Made by a program: the position numbers and the translations under genes. Below are positions 1-11,453 of a stretch of DNA of 64,000 bases, piece by piece. The notes beneath the pieces were generated by a model. It made no database searches, had not been told where the DNA came from, and worked only from the letters and a program-made list of their open reading frames with translations. Each line of letters opens with the position of its first letter. Positions within the stretch are counted from its first letter, which is position 1. Origin of the DNA: Myoxocephalus aenaeus (Eukaryota; Chordata; Actinopteri; Perciformes; Cottidae); the NCBI GenBank assembly GCA_038501785.1, contig JBAMJR010000024.1, positions 1,422,501 through 1,486,500 of the forward strand, read 5' to 3'.

Positions 1-1116
1 TCTTCGACTGAGGCCCGTCTGCTCCGCCAGCTTCTGCAGAGTTTGAGCGTCTGGGTTGTTGTCCTGAGCGAACTGTCCCTGCATCACCTGCATGTTCACA
101 AAGATACAAAGATTACAATATCACACAGGTTTACTGTGATGTCATGCATGTTTAACTGCTGCGTGGAGATTTGACCAGAATTTGGTTTGTCTGTATCAGA
201 AGCACTGCTGTTAACAAATCATGTTTTTGAAATGTATTTATAGATAAATGTGAATTAAAGAAAATACTGGACAGAATTTATTTTTTGAATTGGGTGATTT
301 GGAACATTACATTATAATGCTCTTAACAATGGAACATAATTATAACTAATATTGTTTTAAAAGGCTTTGATTTTAAAACCCGGCATCCTTGTTTTATTTA
401 AATAAATGTTGTACTATTTATCAAGTTAATTAAAATTGACACCGTATTTTAATTTGACCCTGTATGTTAAATCTTAAATACACAAATTTGGAATTATAAC
501 AAAATAACCCAACATGATGGGGCTAGTGTTTTTAATCTCAGTTATTTAGGCCATAAATGAAAATAATGATATATTATTATGTATCTGTCTGTTTTATGTG
601 AGGATTAACCTGCAGCTGGTCGGCGGTGAAGCTGGTCCGCGCTCTCTTGGAGGGTTTCGGCTGGTTAATCTCCTGTTCAGTGGGCACAGCCCCCTCCATG
701 TTAACATTGTTTCCTGCAACAGGAGCAGATATTCATAATCAGATTAAAACATCTTGAAATAGTCAGCACAGCATTAAGAAATCCGTATTACTTTGAAACA
801 CAGTATTTTAAACCTGTTAAATACAAATAAACCAAGCCATTAAAAATGGCCATGGACAAGTTCACTTTAATTTAAAACATATTCTTCTTGAAATATATTG
901 TCATTATATAGGATAGTATATAGGGCCAACATGTTGGAAACAACCGTGTATGTTCAGATTAGGCCTTTTAATCAATTTAATTTTGGCCTGAGGGAGTCAG
1001 AGTTTTGTGAAACATATTTATTTTAGAAATAAGGGGAAATATAAACATATATATAAACCTGCCCTCATCTATGTACTTTGTTTTTTCTTTCATCTCAAAA
1101 AGGCAGGCGCAGGCAG

Positions 1117-1190
<74 letters not shown>

Positions 1191-3760
1191 CGTTCTCCCA
1201 TACCCTGACTATATGATGTTTTGCTGGCTTGTATCTCACCTGTTTTGTCGTCCTCTTGGTTGTTATGTCTATATTGTCTTTTGTCTTACAATAAATAAAT
1301 AAAAGTGAACTAAAAAAAGAAATAAGGGGAAAAATATTGTGTCTTTTTATGTCAAAATATAACAAATCAGGAGGAAAGTCGTGTCAGTATTTAAAGTGAC
1401 TCTTCCGGTCTCCGACGCTAAATGGCCTAACGGACCGGGTCTCTCAGCCGGCTCACCCTTCTCCACGGCCCGCTTGAGGTTGTCCAGCATGCAGTCGTAG
1501 TGGACCCTGCACAGCACCTTCTCCTCCACCAGAGCGAACTCCTCCCCGGTGGACAGCTGCCTCTTGCAGGAGAAGCAGGCGAAGCAGGCCAGGTGGTACA
1601 CGCTGCCCTTGGCCCGGCGCACCCAGTCCGTGGAGTGGATGTTCCGGCCGCAGCACGCGCACCAGGTGCCGTATCTTCTGCAGGTGAAGGGCACGCAGAT
1701 TAGACACCCGCATGCACGAGCTTGCCCGAGGGCGTTCACGGGCTGCAATGCCGAAGAGTTGGGTCTTTTCGGGCATCTTTGAATTTGATTTTTTTGTCGA
1801 ATTGAACCGAAGGAACAGTCTGATACCGCTGCCTTTGGTACGTTTTGAGAAAAAGTAGTCCCTGTTAAATTAAATTAAGGAGTTTTATAATTCAAGCGCC
1901 TGCCGCGTCAGTCAACAAAAAAAGTGAAATGCCAAGTCTTGCGACTGTTAATAGTGTAATTGATATGCATTATAACGCATAGCTTAAATTAGTAAGCGCT
2001 CCGTTGAATTATTTCGTTAGCTTCTGTCGTCGGTGCACATACCTAAAGTAATCCAGTTTACAGAACACCTCTTTCTCTTTGATGTAGCAGCTCGTGTTGC
2101 TGCCAAGCGAGGTCTGGCACACGCTGCAGGAGAGACAGCGCACGTGCCAGCACAAGTCGTTCACCTAGAGCAGAAACGGGTTACATGTAAATTGGCAGAA
2201 GTCAATCACGGTGTGTGCAGGTCCGTGTTCGCGCACCAGTTATCCAAACGCAACCGAGAAAAAAAAAAGAAGAAGTAATAATCCCAATTTTAAAAGAAAC
2301 GGTCCGAGAAAAAAAGTGTTTACCTTTAATAAATATTTATCCACAATGTCCTCGTTGCAGCTCGCGCACACCGCTCTGCCTAACAGAGGAGCGGAGGCCA
2401 TCGCCTGCAGCGACGACGCGTCCTCATCCAGAAGCTCCACAGGGGCGCCCTGAGGGGAGCAGACGGGCGGTTACACGATGACACCCAGGACCACACAACG
2501 CAACATAACACACACACACCACGTGTTTGAACCCAGCTCAACAACTCCATGGTGTAAAAAACTAACAAAAAAAACTAGTATTTCCGGCTCAACTCAATTG
2601 AAAAAATAAATAAAGTGTAAATATCTAGAACGTGGTAAAAAAAAAAAAAATAGCGTCAGTTTACAGAAGAATATTCGCAGCAATTATCACTTTAACAGAA
2701 TGACAATACTAATAACAAATCAAAGTGAATTGTTCTCGCCTGAAAGAAAGTTATAGCTGCATGATCTCAGATGTTAATTTTGTAGTATCGGCCTTTTCTG
2801 GAGCTGAAATATTCTTCATATTTGCCCCCAAAAAAGTGTTCTCATTTTGTTGTCCACAGTCAAGAATATTTAAAAATGTGTGGACAAACAAAACAATGGC
2901 CCCTCTTCGTTTTTGGAGAATAAGTTTGAGCCGACGCAATGCATACCATAATGCCTCTCCTGTCCTCCGCGCATGTGTCTCGCAGCTCTTCGTCTCCTTT
3001 GCAATCTTCGCACATGACGAGAAGCTGCGCGGCGGGAAGAGGCTGCGGCTCTGTCAGACTGGCGCAGCTGCCTTAAATGGCCTCCTGCGCCATCCCATAA
3101 ATATCATGCCTTTCACTTTTCACCATGACAACGCCGGCGATTACCGAAATGACATTTAAAAGAGAAGGATAGCCATTACGTACATAAACAGACAACACTT
3201 GAGCTAATACTTATCCTGTGTGCATTATGTTCTTGAGATCTGCATTTGTGAGCCAGCAAACCGCTCCGCGCGACGCGCGCGCGCGCTGTGGTTAAACACC
3301 CCAAACGCGCCAATTTCACATGTCAATCAGAAACAAAAACAGCGCGAGGTCTCGGGGAAAAGGGGATTGATTTTTTTAATAACAGCAATTAAAAAGGCTA
3401 AGTTCGCCACAAACGTCTACCCGGGGCAACCGAAAGGTGAAGAGGTCTCATTAACTACTTGAGTTTTTTAATTGCAGAATTCAGGGGGGGGGGTAATTTT
3501 CTTCGACATTTCTTCAAATTGTGAAAATACTGAGCTGTCAACCCGCGGAGGCACTTTGATTTAATTGGCAAAGCAATTTCGATTAGTATTTATTTAATCT
3601 GCCGACTCGGTCCACACCTATACCGACTCACACCTCGCTGCTGGTGAGACGTACACGTGTTTAAGTGCGCGTGACTCACCTCATCGCTGGACAGCAGAGA
3701 TCCGCTTTCAGTCTCGCGCACGACGCAACACTCCACTTTGACTTCACTTTTCCAGCGCAT
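1..3760 (-). CDS. lhx8: LIM/homeobox protein Lhx8, 3' end cut by window edge
   Basis: LIM-homeodomain transcription factor, nuclear; in vertebrates it acts in basal forebrain cholinergic neurons, tooth and oocyte development, with LDB1 as cofactor. Coding exons in transcription order: 3760-3680, 3024-2947, 2449-2324, 2164-2043, 1677-1457, 713-610 and 87-1. All junctions are GT/AG and frame-consistent, giving 273 residues in the window. Exon 1 begins MRWKSE, resembling the MYWKS start of human LHX8; exon 2 is the least certain. Exons 3-4 encode LIM1 (CASC, then WHVRCLSCSVC). Exon 5 encodes LIM2, with STDWVRRAKG and the Cys/His ligands. Exon 6 carries the pre-homeodomain arm KRARTSFTADQLQ and exon 7 homeodomain helices 1-2 (QFAQDNNPDAQTLQKLAE). 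The recognition helix lies outside the window. STDWVRRAKG and VLCRVHYDCMLDNLKR favour Lhx8 over Lhx6. Whether this is a teleost a or b copy cannot be told. Confidence 0.93.
1118..1191. repeat. (CA)n microsatellite in lhx8 intron
   Basis: About 37 CA units with one CG interruption near 1163, inside the intron between the LIM2 exon (1457-1677) and the exon at 610-713. The short open frames across it on both strands are repeat artefacts. Confidence 0.97.
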
Positions 3761-4084
3761 GTCCGCGTGCAGGAGGGTGAGGCTCCCTGGGTCCAAAGTA
3801 AAAGTAAAGGTATCCTTTCTTTCTCCTCCAGGATTCCTCTGCGCCGAGCTGTCTCCAGAGGGCGGACCATAAGTCATATTCCTTGTCCTCTGTGGCCGCG
3901 CCTCCCTTCTGGGAAATGCACGTATTGTGCGCTTTTTATGTGAAATAATGCAAAGTCCTGTCACTGTTCTATTCTTATGGATGTGTAGAGATCCATTTTT
4001 TTTTTGATTGGAGTTTGACTTCAGGTAAAACTTTGGAAATGGCACACAGGCAGCATAACGAAGTTGATGGTAATAACCAGTTTA

Positions 4085-4440
4085 CTCAAGTACCTTACAT
4101 AATTATGATTTTGAGGTATTGTAGCCCACTTCACTTGAACATTTTAATTAGAGACTATATGTAAACTTATTAACTGCTACAGTACATTTCTCAGGGCAAA
4201 GTTTTAACAGCACTATTGTATTTACTATAGCCACTTTCTTATTTTTATATTCAAAACATGATGCATTCTCATAAATCTACCTACTAATATGATATCAAAT
4301 ACTTACAATTAGCTCCCCCACAAGTTACCACATGCTCAGTACACTAATCCAGGATACTACTTTTATTTCTTTATGAATTTTGCTGATAATACTTCTGTTC
4401 TTTTACTTTAGGGATATTACTTGTAAGTAGGCCTATATAT
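4085..4440. repeat. Dispersed teleost-type repeat, degenerate copy
   Basis: AT-rich stretch with words such as tactcaagta, a run of gctccccc, and ttttgctgataatacttctg followed by ttttacttta. The same ordered words recur near 10690-11110 and 11990-12400, and a related 3' end occurs at 35560-35725. I recall this pattern as a very common fish interspersed repeat; the family name is not assigned. Confidence 0.5.
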
Positions 4441-4836
4441 CAGCATTCTTCTTCTTCCGCTAATTAGCTGAGAGCGAAGCATTGTGTATTTTACACCTTT
4501 ATATGAGTAATTTAAGGATGCTTAAAGAGAGAAAATTATTCCATAATTCACAAGAAGAAAAAATCAAACATGATAGTAAAATTTGGAAATTATGTTTGCG
4601 GAATTATGTTTTATTTCTGCTTTCCTATCAAATGCCCAAACTCATTTTATTGTGAAAGGAAGGTTTGCCGCGTGAATATTTTCTACAAATAAATGTCTAA
4701 AGAAAAGAACAAAATCAGTAAAGGAAAACTATTGTTTGATTTTGCAATTGTTATCATTTTACTAAACAGTAGTCTGCAGGAACCCAAACAACGAGGAAGT
4801 AAAGTCAATGTCAGCTAAATACACGCTTTAAGTGTA

Positions 4837-4862
4837 CTTAGCGGGCTCTTTAGCCCGCTAAG
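4837..4862. repeat. Perfect 11-bp hairpin with 4-nt loop
   Basis: Arms cttagcgggct and agcccgctaag are exact reverse complements separated by cttt. There is no T-run after it and no adjacent gene. The function is unknown; it could be a remnant of a palindromic repeat. Confidence 0.85.
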
Positions 4863-5159
4863 TGATTTTGCATCGTCCCAAAACAGAAAATCAGCCCGCC
4901 CACCTGCTTTAAGTCTGTATGCAAATCTTGTTAACTGTTAACCGTTAATCTCCATCCAAGCGGTGATGGGAGACGCTGTATAAAACTGTATTCTCTGGAA
5001 GGGGTCATGCAGATATACTTCTCAAGGAGTATAAGTACACAAGTCTCATAAACAAACCCTTTGGGTTACTTGAAAGAAAACACACAAGTCGCTTACTCTT
5101 TTTTATCTTTTCACAAACTCATTCAACCCAGTCGCTCACGCAATCCCACCCATCATCAC

Positions 5160-5162
<3 letters not shown>

Positions 5163-5197
<35 letters not shown>
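5163..5197. repeat. (CA)n microsatellite
   Basis: About 17 uninterrupted CA units, followed by a second short CA-rich patch near 5220. Confidence 0.95.
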
Positions 5198-5200
<3 letters not shown>

Positions 5201-6869
5201 CCTTCCACCCTAACCGCCACACACACACAAACAGCAAAAGGCTATTTTCTGTGTCCTCTGACGGGATAACAGTCCGACCTGCACCGGCATGAGTCTGCGC
5301 CCGTATCGCAGCATCTCGGAGGGATAAAGGAGTTAGCGTGCCTCCATCGAGATGTGTCCTGTTCCACCTGGTGGAGATGAATGCTCTCTATCAGATGACA
5401 CATCTCAAACATGGCAGAGCAGACAGTTCACTGAAGCCGCTCCTCCCCTCCATCCTTATTGCTGCAGAGCTCTTTGAACACTTCCAAGGTATGAAAAAGT
5501 CCTGTGAGAGGTCAAAGGTGAGAGGAGAGAGGTGACGCCATGCAGCAAGGCCTCACTGCCAAGTGTCACGATATCAAAACAAATAATACCTCATGGTGAA
5601 AATACTAATCCGCTCTCAGACATTACAGTCTTTATCGCTCCAATGCACCATCTGTAGAATGCCTGATATGACCACAGGAGTGTGCAACAAGTTGCATGGC
5701 TCGCTTCTTAAATGTTTTGCGCGATATGAAGCAGACAAAAACAACGTCTCATCTATCAACAATTCTTACAAAATTGTTCTGCTGCCTGAAGCTGCTGCGG
5801 CATATACAGTACGATCTATAAATACTCCATTATATATGAGACGTATAGAAAAGTAGGTCAGGGATTGATGACAAAATGGGCTTTAAGAATATGCAGACAC
5901 AGCTTTGGAGAATTATGCTTTGATAAACTTGCAGTGTTACGGTACAGATCATGTCAAAAGCTGCTTGAACATTACATTTTATTAGCAGTTTTTCCATTAT
6001 TAGAAGTCTTAGGGAATTTAAGAATCATACTAGAATAAAAACAACTTTTGAAAGCAGTTTTCTTAACCCTGATGTTAAGTTTAGGGTCCAAAATTAACAT
6101 TATTTTAAACTGAAATCAGAATCATGCAATACAGAAATAGACCAGTTAGACCTCTTTGGGGTTTAAGTGACCCCAAATATGTATTTGTCTCTGAAGGACT
6201 CTTTGGCAAACCCGTATATGTTTATAAACCATGTAATAGTTCCTTTTTTGGTGTACTATGGAAATTTCTGTTTTGTCACCTTCATCAAATGTGCAAGTCT
6301 TGTTTTTGGCAAAAGGAAGAGTAATCACCTAGATCATTTTCTACATTTTAAAAAGGTCAAATAAAGAAAATACATATTTAAAAGAAAATAATTGTTGTTA
6401 TCAGCAGGGGAGCCTCGGAGGCCCCAAACAAAAATGAAGTAAAGCTAATATATAATAAAACACAGGGGTCAACAAAGTACCTGAAACAAAGAACATGACA
6501 GGTGGCAATTGTCAAATTAAGAAGTAGAGCACAGTTACTTTGAGAAACAGAAACACTCAAATATACAATGGTGAAATATATATTTATCCAAGCAAGGGAT
6601 CAATTTTAAGGTTATCGCATCAGCATATTTTCATTCTTACCGGATGCAAAATTGTCACTGTTGCGCATGTTTCTAGCTCTAAAGTGAGAAATCGTTTGTA
6701 AAAGTTACATTTAAAAAGACACACAGGTTGCTAAAATACAGACAGAACCAGGAATGTGGGTGAGAAGTGTTGAGCGTTTGGCCCCGGTGAGCCTCTGAGA
6801 AAAGCTCCTAATGTGCGACTTCCACATGGACCTTTGCTTTCTCCAGGGCTGCACCTACTCATTTATTTC

Positions 6870-7500
6870 ATTGAAATCAGTCCGAATTGGGGTGGTTTAC
6901 AATTGACACAACGAGTTTTGGCATGACCTTTTCTCCTTGCTGTAAATGGGTACTCATCGAATCTGTAGGGGGAGGTCGGGGTGCTGGAGGAGGGCCGGGG
7001 GAGGCGGTGCAGGGGGTTTTGGGGCTGCGTTGGCTGGGGGCCTGTGGGGGCCGATGGGTGGAAATCACAGCAGTGAAAATGGCAGCGCCGTGAAAGAGGG
7101 GCCTGATTGCATTGGGACAGAATGCGAGAGGGAGCAGCATGCTCAGCCCCAATCAGAGCGCCATAAGGAAAAAGTGCTCTTATCAACGAGTAATGGCCCA
7201 CTTGACAATCACACAGGCACAAAACTGCTCTATTTAACGCTGATTGCAAAAACTGCTGCCCCCCCATCTCAGAGCCGCATGACTCCCCGACATCTCCCTG
7301 CCACCTCCCAGCTTACAGCCAAGACCCCTTTCCTGAATGGAATTTATAATCACCCCTCTTCCATTTCTACACTAATTGTTATTTTAAGACTTAGGTTGTG
7401 TATTAGGCATTTAAAGCCGGGGGAAACGTCTGCCGGGATTACCGTGTTTATTGCGGCACATCCATCTTTATTCCACCTGCTTGACAGGTAGACGTGTATT
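6870..7500. promoter_or_regulatory. Candidate conserved regulatory block upstream of lhx8
   Basis: A GC-richer, non-repetitive segment in otherwise AT-rich DNA. It has a G-run-rich core (6966-7057), several homeobox-like TAAT cores and a TGACAGGT TALE-type (MEIS/TGIF) site near 7482. Its open frames have no recognisable protein content. Base composition and position near a developmental gene suggest an enhancer-like element. This is inference; no conservation could be checked. Confidence 0.3.
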
Positions 7501-8444
7501 TACGGCTGTTTGTCCACTGCTTAGTGAGAGAGAGAGAGAGAGCTGCTGTGGTGCACATCTGTACATATGAAGATTAGAAGGGACTCATTTCTGCAAAGCG
7601 TGTTCTACACAGCTCTGATGATTGATGAAGTACTTTGATAAGATCTTAGATTACTGTGGTCTTAGAAAACACTTTTTTATCGTATAATTACGTCTCACAA
7701 CACACATTTCTCGCTCACACAGTATGTGTATCTTGATTTGGCAGTGGACACTGTTACATCAACCTGCTGTCACCTACTCTTTGTTATACTTATATACTAT
7801 ATACAGAATACCACTAACAAAAGTAGCTGTTGTATGGAAATTATTTCCCCTTTTTCTTATAAGGAAACTGCAACAACTTATTCTAATTGGGTGTATTTCG
7901 TACTCCTAGTCTATTTTATAAGAATAATAACACTTACTCTGATAGTTAATTTACTCAAACTGTGCTTATAACAAAAAACGTTGTGGCTACACAAACAACA
8001 TGCACATTGATTCACCCTCCATATGGAAACAGACGCTCATTGTATCACTAATTCAACAGTAAAATAACATTTCTTCTCCCGTCTCTCATCACCACTCCTC
8101 TGCACTCTCATCCCTCGCTCTGCTTCTCTTCTTCTGGGTTGTGCAGCCCGGTCGTCTCAGACATCCACAGGTGTGTGCCGGCGTCCTGGTGTGAGACCAG
8201 AGGAGAAGAGAGCGACGCGGCGATGCTGGTGAGTGAAAATAAGCACCAACCTCAGTGTGAGTCCGCCATGCAACGCTCAGCCAGTCAAAAGAGAATAAAG
8301 AAATTGGGGGGGAAATATGAATGTTAATTATGATGAATTAAATGAAGCTCATTTAAATAAATCAGCTCCTATTCTGTATGTCTTCCTTATTTTCTTGTAT
8401 TTCTTTGTATTTTCAAGATATGCTGATGAATTAAAAGAAGATGG

Positions 8445-8971
8445 GGTAACACTTTATAATAACTGTCTATTTCCCTTTTCTGTTGAGAAGATAACTGAGA
8501 CTTGTGTTAGCTTTGAGGCACTGCTTATAAATGTGTTGTAAAGCATAGCTAGTCCTCACTTTAGATGGGGTCACACAAAATACTTAACTAACGACTAGTA
8601 ACTACCTGAATTAATTATGAATTGCAGTATTAAAACGCGTTTATAAAGCACATGTTAACCATTAGTGCATCATCTATAAGTCCTTAATAATTGGTTTGCA
8701 ATATATATTACTTAATTGGTTTGCAATATATGTTACTTAATTTACAAATGGGGAATCCATCATTTATAAAGTATGAAAACCCAATCATGAAACGCATAAT
8801 AGTCAAGCTTATTAATCAAGAATAAAACATTTATAACTGTGATTATGAATTGCATACTAATGAGTTACTAATGAGTGTTCATGTTGGAACAATGCTTTAT
8901 ACATTATGAATTCAGTGTGTACTCATGCTTTACTAATGCTAAATAGTGTGTAGTTATTATAAATTGTTACC
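8445..8971. mobile_element. Non-autonomous DNA transposon (MITE) with 8-bp target duplication
   Basis: The termini are inverted repeats starting ggtaaca; 18 of the first 19 bases match between the left end and the reverse complement of the right end. The 527-bp element is flanked by exact direct repeats GAAGATGG at 8437-8444 and 8972-8979. An 8-bp duplication is typical of the hAT superfamily. The interior is AT-rich, with no transposase frame. Confidence 0.85.
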
Positions 8972-9042
8972 GAAGATGGATGTAGCCTTGCAGCAGGGTA
9001 ACATGAATAAATGTTCTTTATTATGATGATTGATGAGGATGA

Positions 9043-9083
9043 TTATTATTAGCACAGCAGTCATAGTGCTGTGCTAATAATAA
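9043..9083. repeat. Perfect 17-bp hairpin with 7-nt loop
   Basis: Arms ttattattagcacagca and tgctgtgctaataataa are exact reverse complements around the loop gtcatag. It starts 72 bases right of the MITE end. It is too short to be a typical pre-miRNA. Confidence 0.9.
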
Positions 9084-9197
9084 GTGATGTGCTCTGCAGT
9101 TTACACACTGTAATGCTTGATGTATTCCAATCGTAATCAGTAAAAGTTCCAAAAAGTCCAGTAAAAGCTCAACTGAATCACAAAGCTGTTATCTTTA

Positions 9198-9223
9198 AGG
9201 GTCGACAGAAACATGTCGACCCT
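9198..9223. repeat. 10-bp hairpin with 6-nt loop
   Basis: Arms agggtcgaca and tgtcgaccct flank gaaaca. The stem contains two SalI-type gtcgac hexamers. No gene is adjacent. Confidence 0.85.
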
Positions 9224-9612
9224 GCAGGTGCTCTGTGTGTCCCTTCATGTTGACACGTGAAGGTCAGTGTGTCTAACGCTGTTGGTTTTCATAGTATTTT
9301 GTAAGAAAAACCTCAAACTTGTGTCAAATGCAAACGGTCATGACTTGAAAAAGGCTGTAACGCCTCTGGATTTCAGATTGTAGATTTACCCTCTGCACCA
9401 TGTATGCACATGCGCAGAAAAACATGTCATTCAAAGCATATTTGAGAATTAAACACGGCCATTTAGCACCAAATTAATACTTTGCATAAGTAAATGCATA
9501 AATGATAAGTCAACATGTAGACAAGCTCTATGGATTCATAAGAGAAGCTCAGTGCGGGTTATAATATTTATCCAATGATTTAAGATTATAGATAATAAAT
9601 ACATACATATAT

Positions 9613-9770
9613 CAATACAAATATATATGTATATATATATACAGTATGTCTATGTACAAATATATGTATATATGTTTACATATATGTGTGTATATATATG
9701 TATGTATTTATATGTGTGTGTATATATATATAGTATATATATATGTATATTGTATATGTACGTGTATATG

Positions 9771-9856
<86 letters not shown>

Positions 9857-9904
9857 CAGTCAAAGGTTGAAACACACTTTGTCTTTGTCCAAACTTTTGA
9901 CTGG

Positions 9905-9966
<62 letters not shown>
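9613..9966. repeat. (TA)n / AT-rich microsatellite with an embedded palindrome
   Basis: Imperfect TATG/TATA repeats pass into pure (TA)n at 9785-9852 and resume at 9907-9966. Between the two runs is an inverted repeat, accagtcaaaggtt (9855-9868) and aacttttgactggt (9892-9905), matching 13 of 14 positions. Tyr/Ile-rich open frames here are repeat artefacts. Confidence 0.93.
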
Positions 9967-9969
<3 letters not shown>

Positions 9970-10448
9970 CTGTTGCATATTGTGAACAGGATGTCCACCA
10001 AAAGACAAAAGCACAGAACAATCCTCTCTTCTTCTTCCCAGTGTTCTCATCACAGTTTCAAGTGATGCTTGGACGCATGCTGAGACTCTAGAACAGAACA
10101 CTTCAATTGATTATGAAATGAGCAGTTTATGCCATAAAATTCAAAGACTATGTTTAACATATTGTGTGATGCATATTATCAAGACCCGGAGACACTGGAA
10201 GATGGACAATAGGAAGCAAAGTAACCACACTTATGTTTCAGAAATATATTTAAAAAAAACATGTGATCAGATAAGACATCCATGATGATCTAGTGCATAT
10301 AATTAATGTAGTTCTAGTGAGTTTCACGCTAGACGTGGTTAGTTTATAATAGAACATGTGAAATGTGTGTCCTGTTAGAAATAGTTCTCCACATCTCCAC
10401 AAGAGGGCCACAGAGGACCTGCAGTTTAAGTGCATCCTGGTAAACTGT

Positions 10449-10451
<3 letters not shown>

Positions 10452-10531
<80 letters not shown>
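10452..10531. repeat. (TA)n microsatellite
   Basis: About 40 TA units without interruption. The open frames across it are artefacts. Confidence 0.96.
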
Positions 10532-10532
<1 letters not shown>

Positions 10533-10689
10533 AACACACATCTCTCTCACATAATTTTTCCACTGGTCAAAGCACTTACCATTACAGATCTCTAGTTATT
10601 TTATAGTAATCACTATTCTGCCTTTACTTTATTTCATTTAAATTGATTCAATTGATTGAAAATAACTGAGTACAATGTTGAGGTTATCT

Positions 10690-11110
10690 TCGCATGAGTA
10701 TTTGCATTTTCTGCGATACCTTTCACCTCTACTCCACTACATTTCAGAGGGAACAATTGTAATTTTTACTCCACTAAATCTATCTGACAGCTGCAGTAAC
10801 TATAGTTACTTCACAGAGATTTTACACACACAAAAACATATGATGAGATAAGATAATCCTGTATTAGTCCCACTTCCGGTTACTAAACTTAACTACATTA
10901 GCTAGCTCTACCTCAACTATCACAGTTTTATTCTACATCAGTATTAACAATAATGGCATATATAATAATATATCACAGACAAGGACCACTGTTCTGCAGA
11001 TCAATAACTTTTACTTTGATACTTTGAGTACATTTGGCTGACAATACTTATGTACTTTGTTGAAGTAGGATTTGTATACAATGTATACAGGACAAATGTA
11101 TACATTTCTT
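10690..11110. repeat. Dispersed teleost-type repeat, second copy, with short LINE-like patch
   Basis: Contains tactccactacatttcagagg, then tttttactccactaaat and ctatctgacagctgcagt, and later cttttactttgatactttga and gctgacaatacttatgtact. These words occur in the same order in the 4085 and 11990 copies. Bases 10845-10875 (ataagataatcctgtattag) resemble the 3' part of a fish non-LTR element. Confidence 0.55.
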
Positions 11111-11194
11111 AATTAATTAGTCTAAAAACATGTACTTCAGAGTGTATTGTGGTAACTTATCTATGTTAGTGGGACTCTGTAAGTGGAAACCAGC

Positions 11195-11453
11195 CCCGTT
11201 GGCAGGCTCGTCACGTGACCTCCCATGGCAACCGGCGAGTGTCATCAGTTCCGCTCCGTCCGGGAGGAGCGCAGCCGCAGTCCCGCGCAGCCGCAGTCCC
11301 TCTCAGCCGAGAACCAGCTGACCGACTTTATAACAACTCCGCCGGGTTCATTCTGACTTTACATCGGCACAGGTGTCTTCCAGCGAACCCCGCGGCCATT
11401 CTTACCTGAGATATTGTTGTTGTTTTTTTCACAGAGAGTTGGCGCTGAAAACC
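11195..11453 (+). promoter_or_regulatory. erich3 promoter / 5' UTR with E-box and X-box-like site
   Basis: A GC-richer block immediately upstream of the erich3 start. It holds a palindromic E-box TCACGTGA at 11211-11218. At 11219-11232 the reverse strand reads GTTGCCATGGGAGG, 11 of 14 to the RFX X-box form GTTGCCATGGAAAC with a complete GTTGCC half-site. RFX sites are typical of ciliary gene promoters and ERICH3 is cilia-linked. A pyrimidine tract plus acag at about 11424-11434 may be an acceptor for a leader exon. Confidence 0.5.

Larger units (their letters stand above)
3761..11194. other. Gene-free interval between lhx8 and erich3
   Basis: About 7.4 kb between two divergently transcribed genes. 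No open frame here shows recognisable protein similarity or splice structure. It holds microsatellites, dispersed repeats, a MITE, hairpins and a GC-rich block (6870-7500) listed separately. Developmental regulators such as lhx8 often keep enhancers in flanking DNA, so regulatory content is plausible but not shown here. Confidence 0.6.

Noticed and set aside
977..1365. Open frames of Cys-Val or His-Thr repeats
   Set aside because: They are translations of the (CA)n microsatellite inside the lhx8 intron.
2725..3159. 144-codon plus-strand open frame across the lhx8 5' region
   Set aside because: It runs antisense to the proposed lhx8 exon 2 and its flanking intron, and shows no similarity.
6946..7491. 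181-codon open frame rich in Gly/Arg
   Set aside because: It is caused by the G-rich block; no domain and no codon pattern resembling a gene.
9627..10595. Tyr-Ile repeat open frames on both strands
   Set aside because: They come from (TA)n microsatellites and have no coding support.
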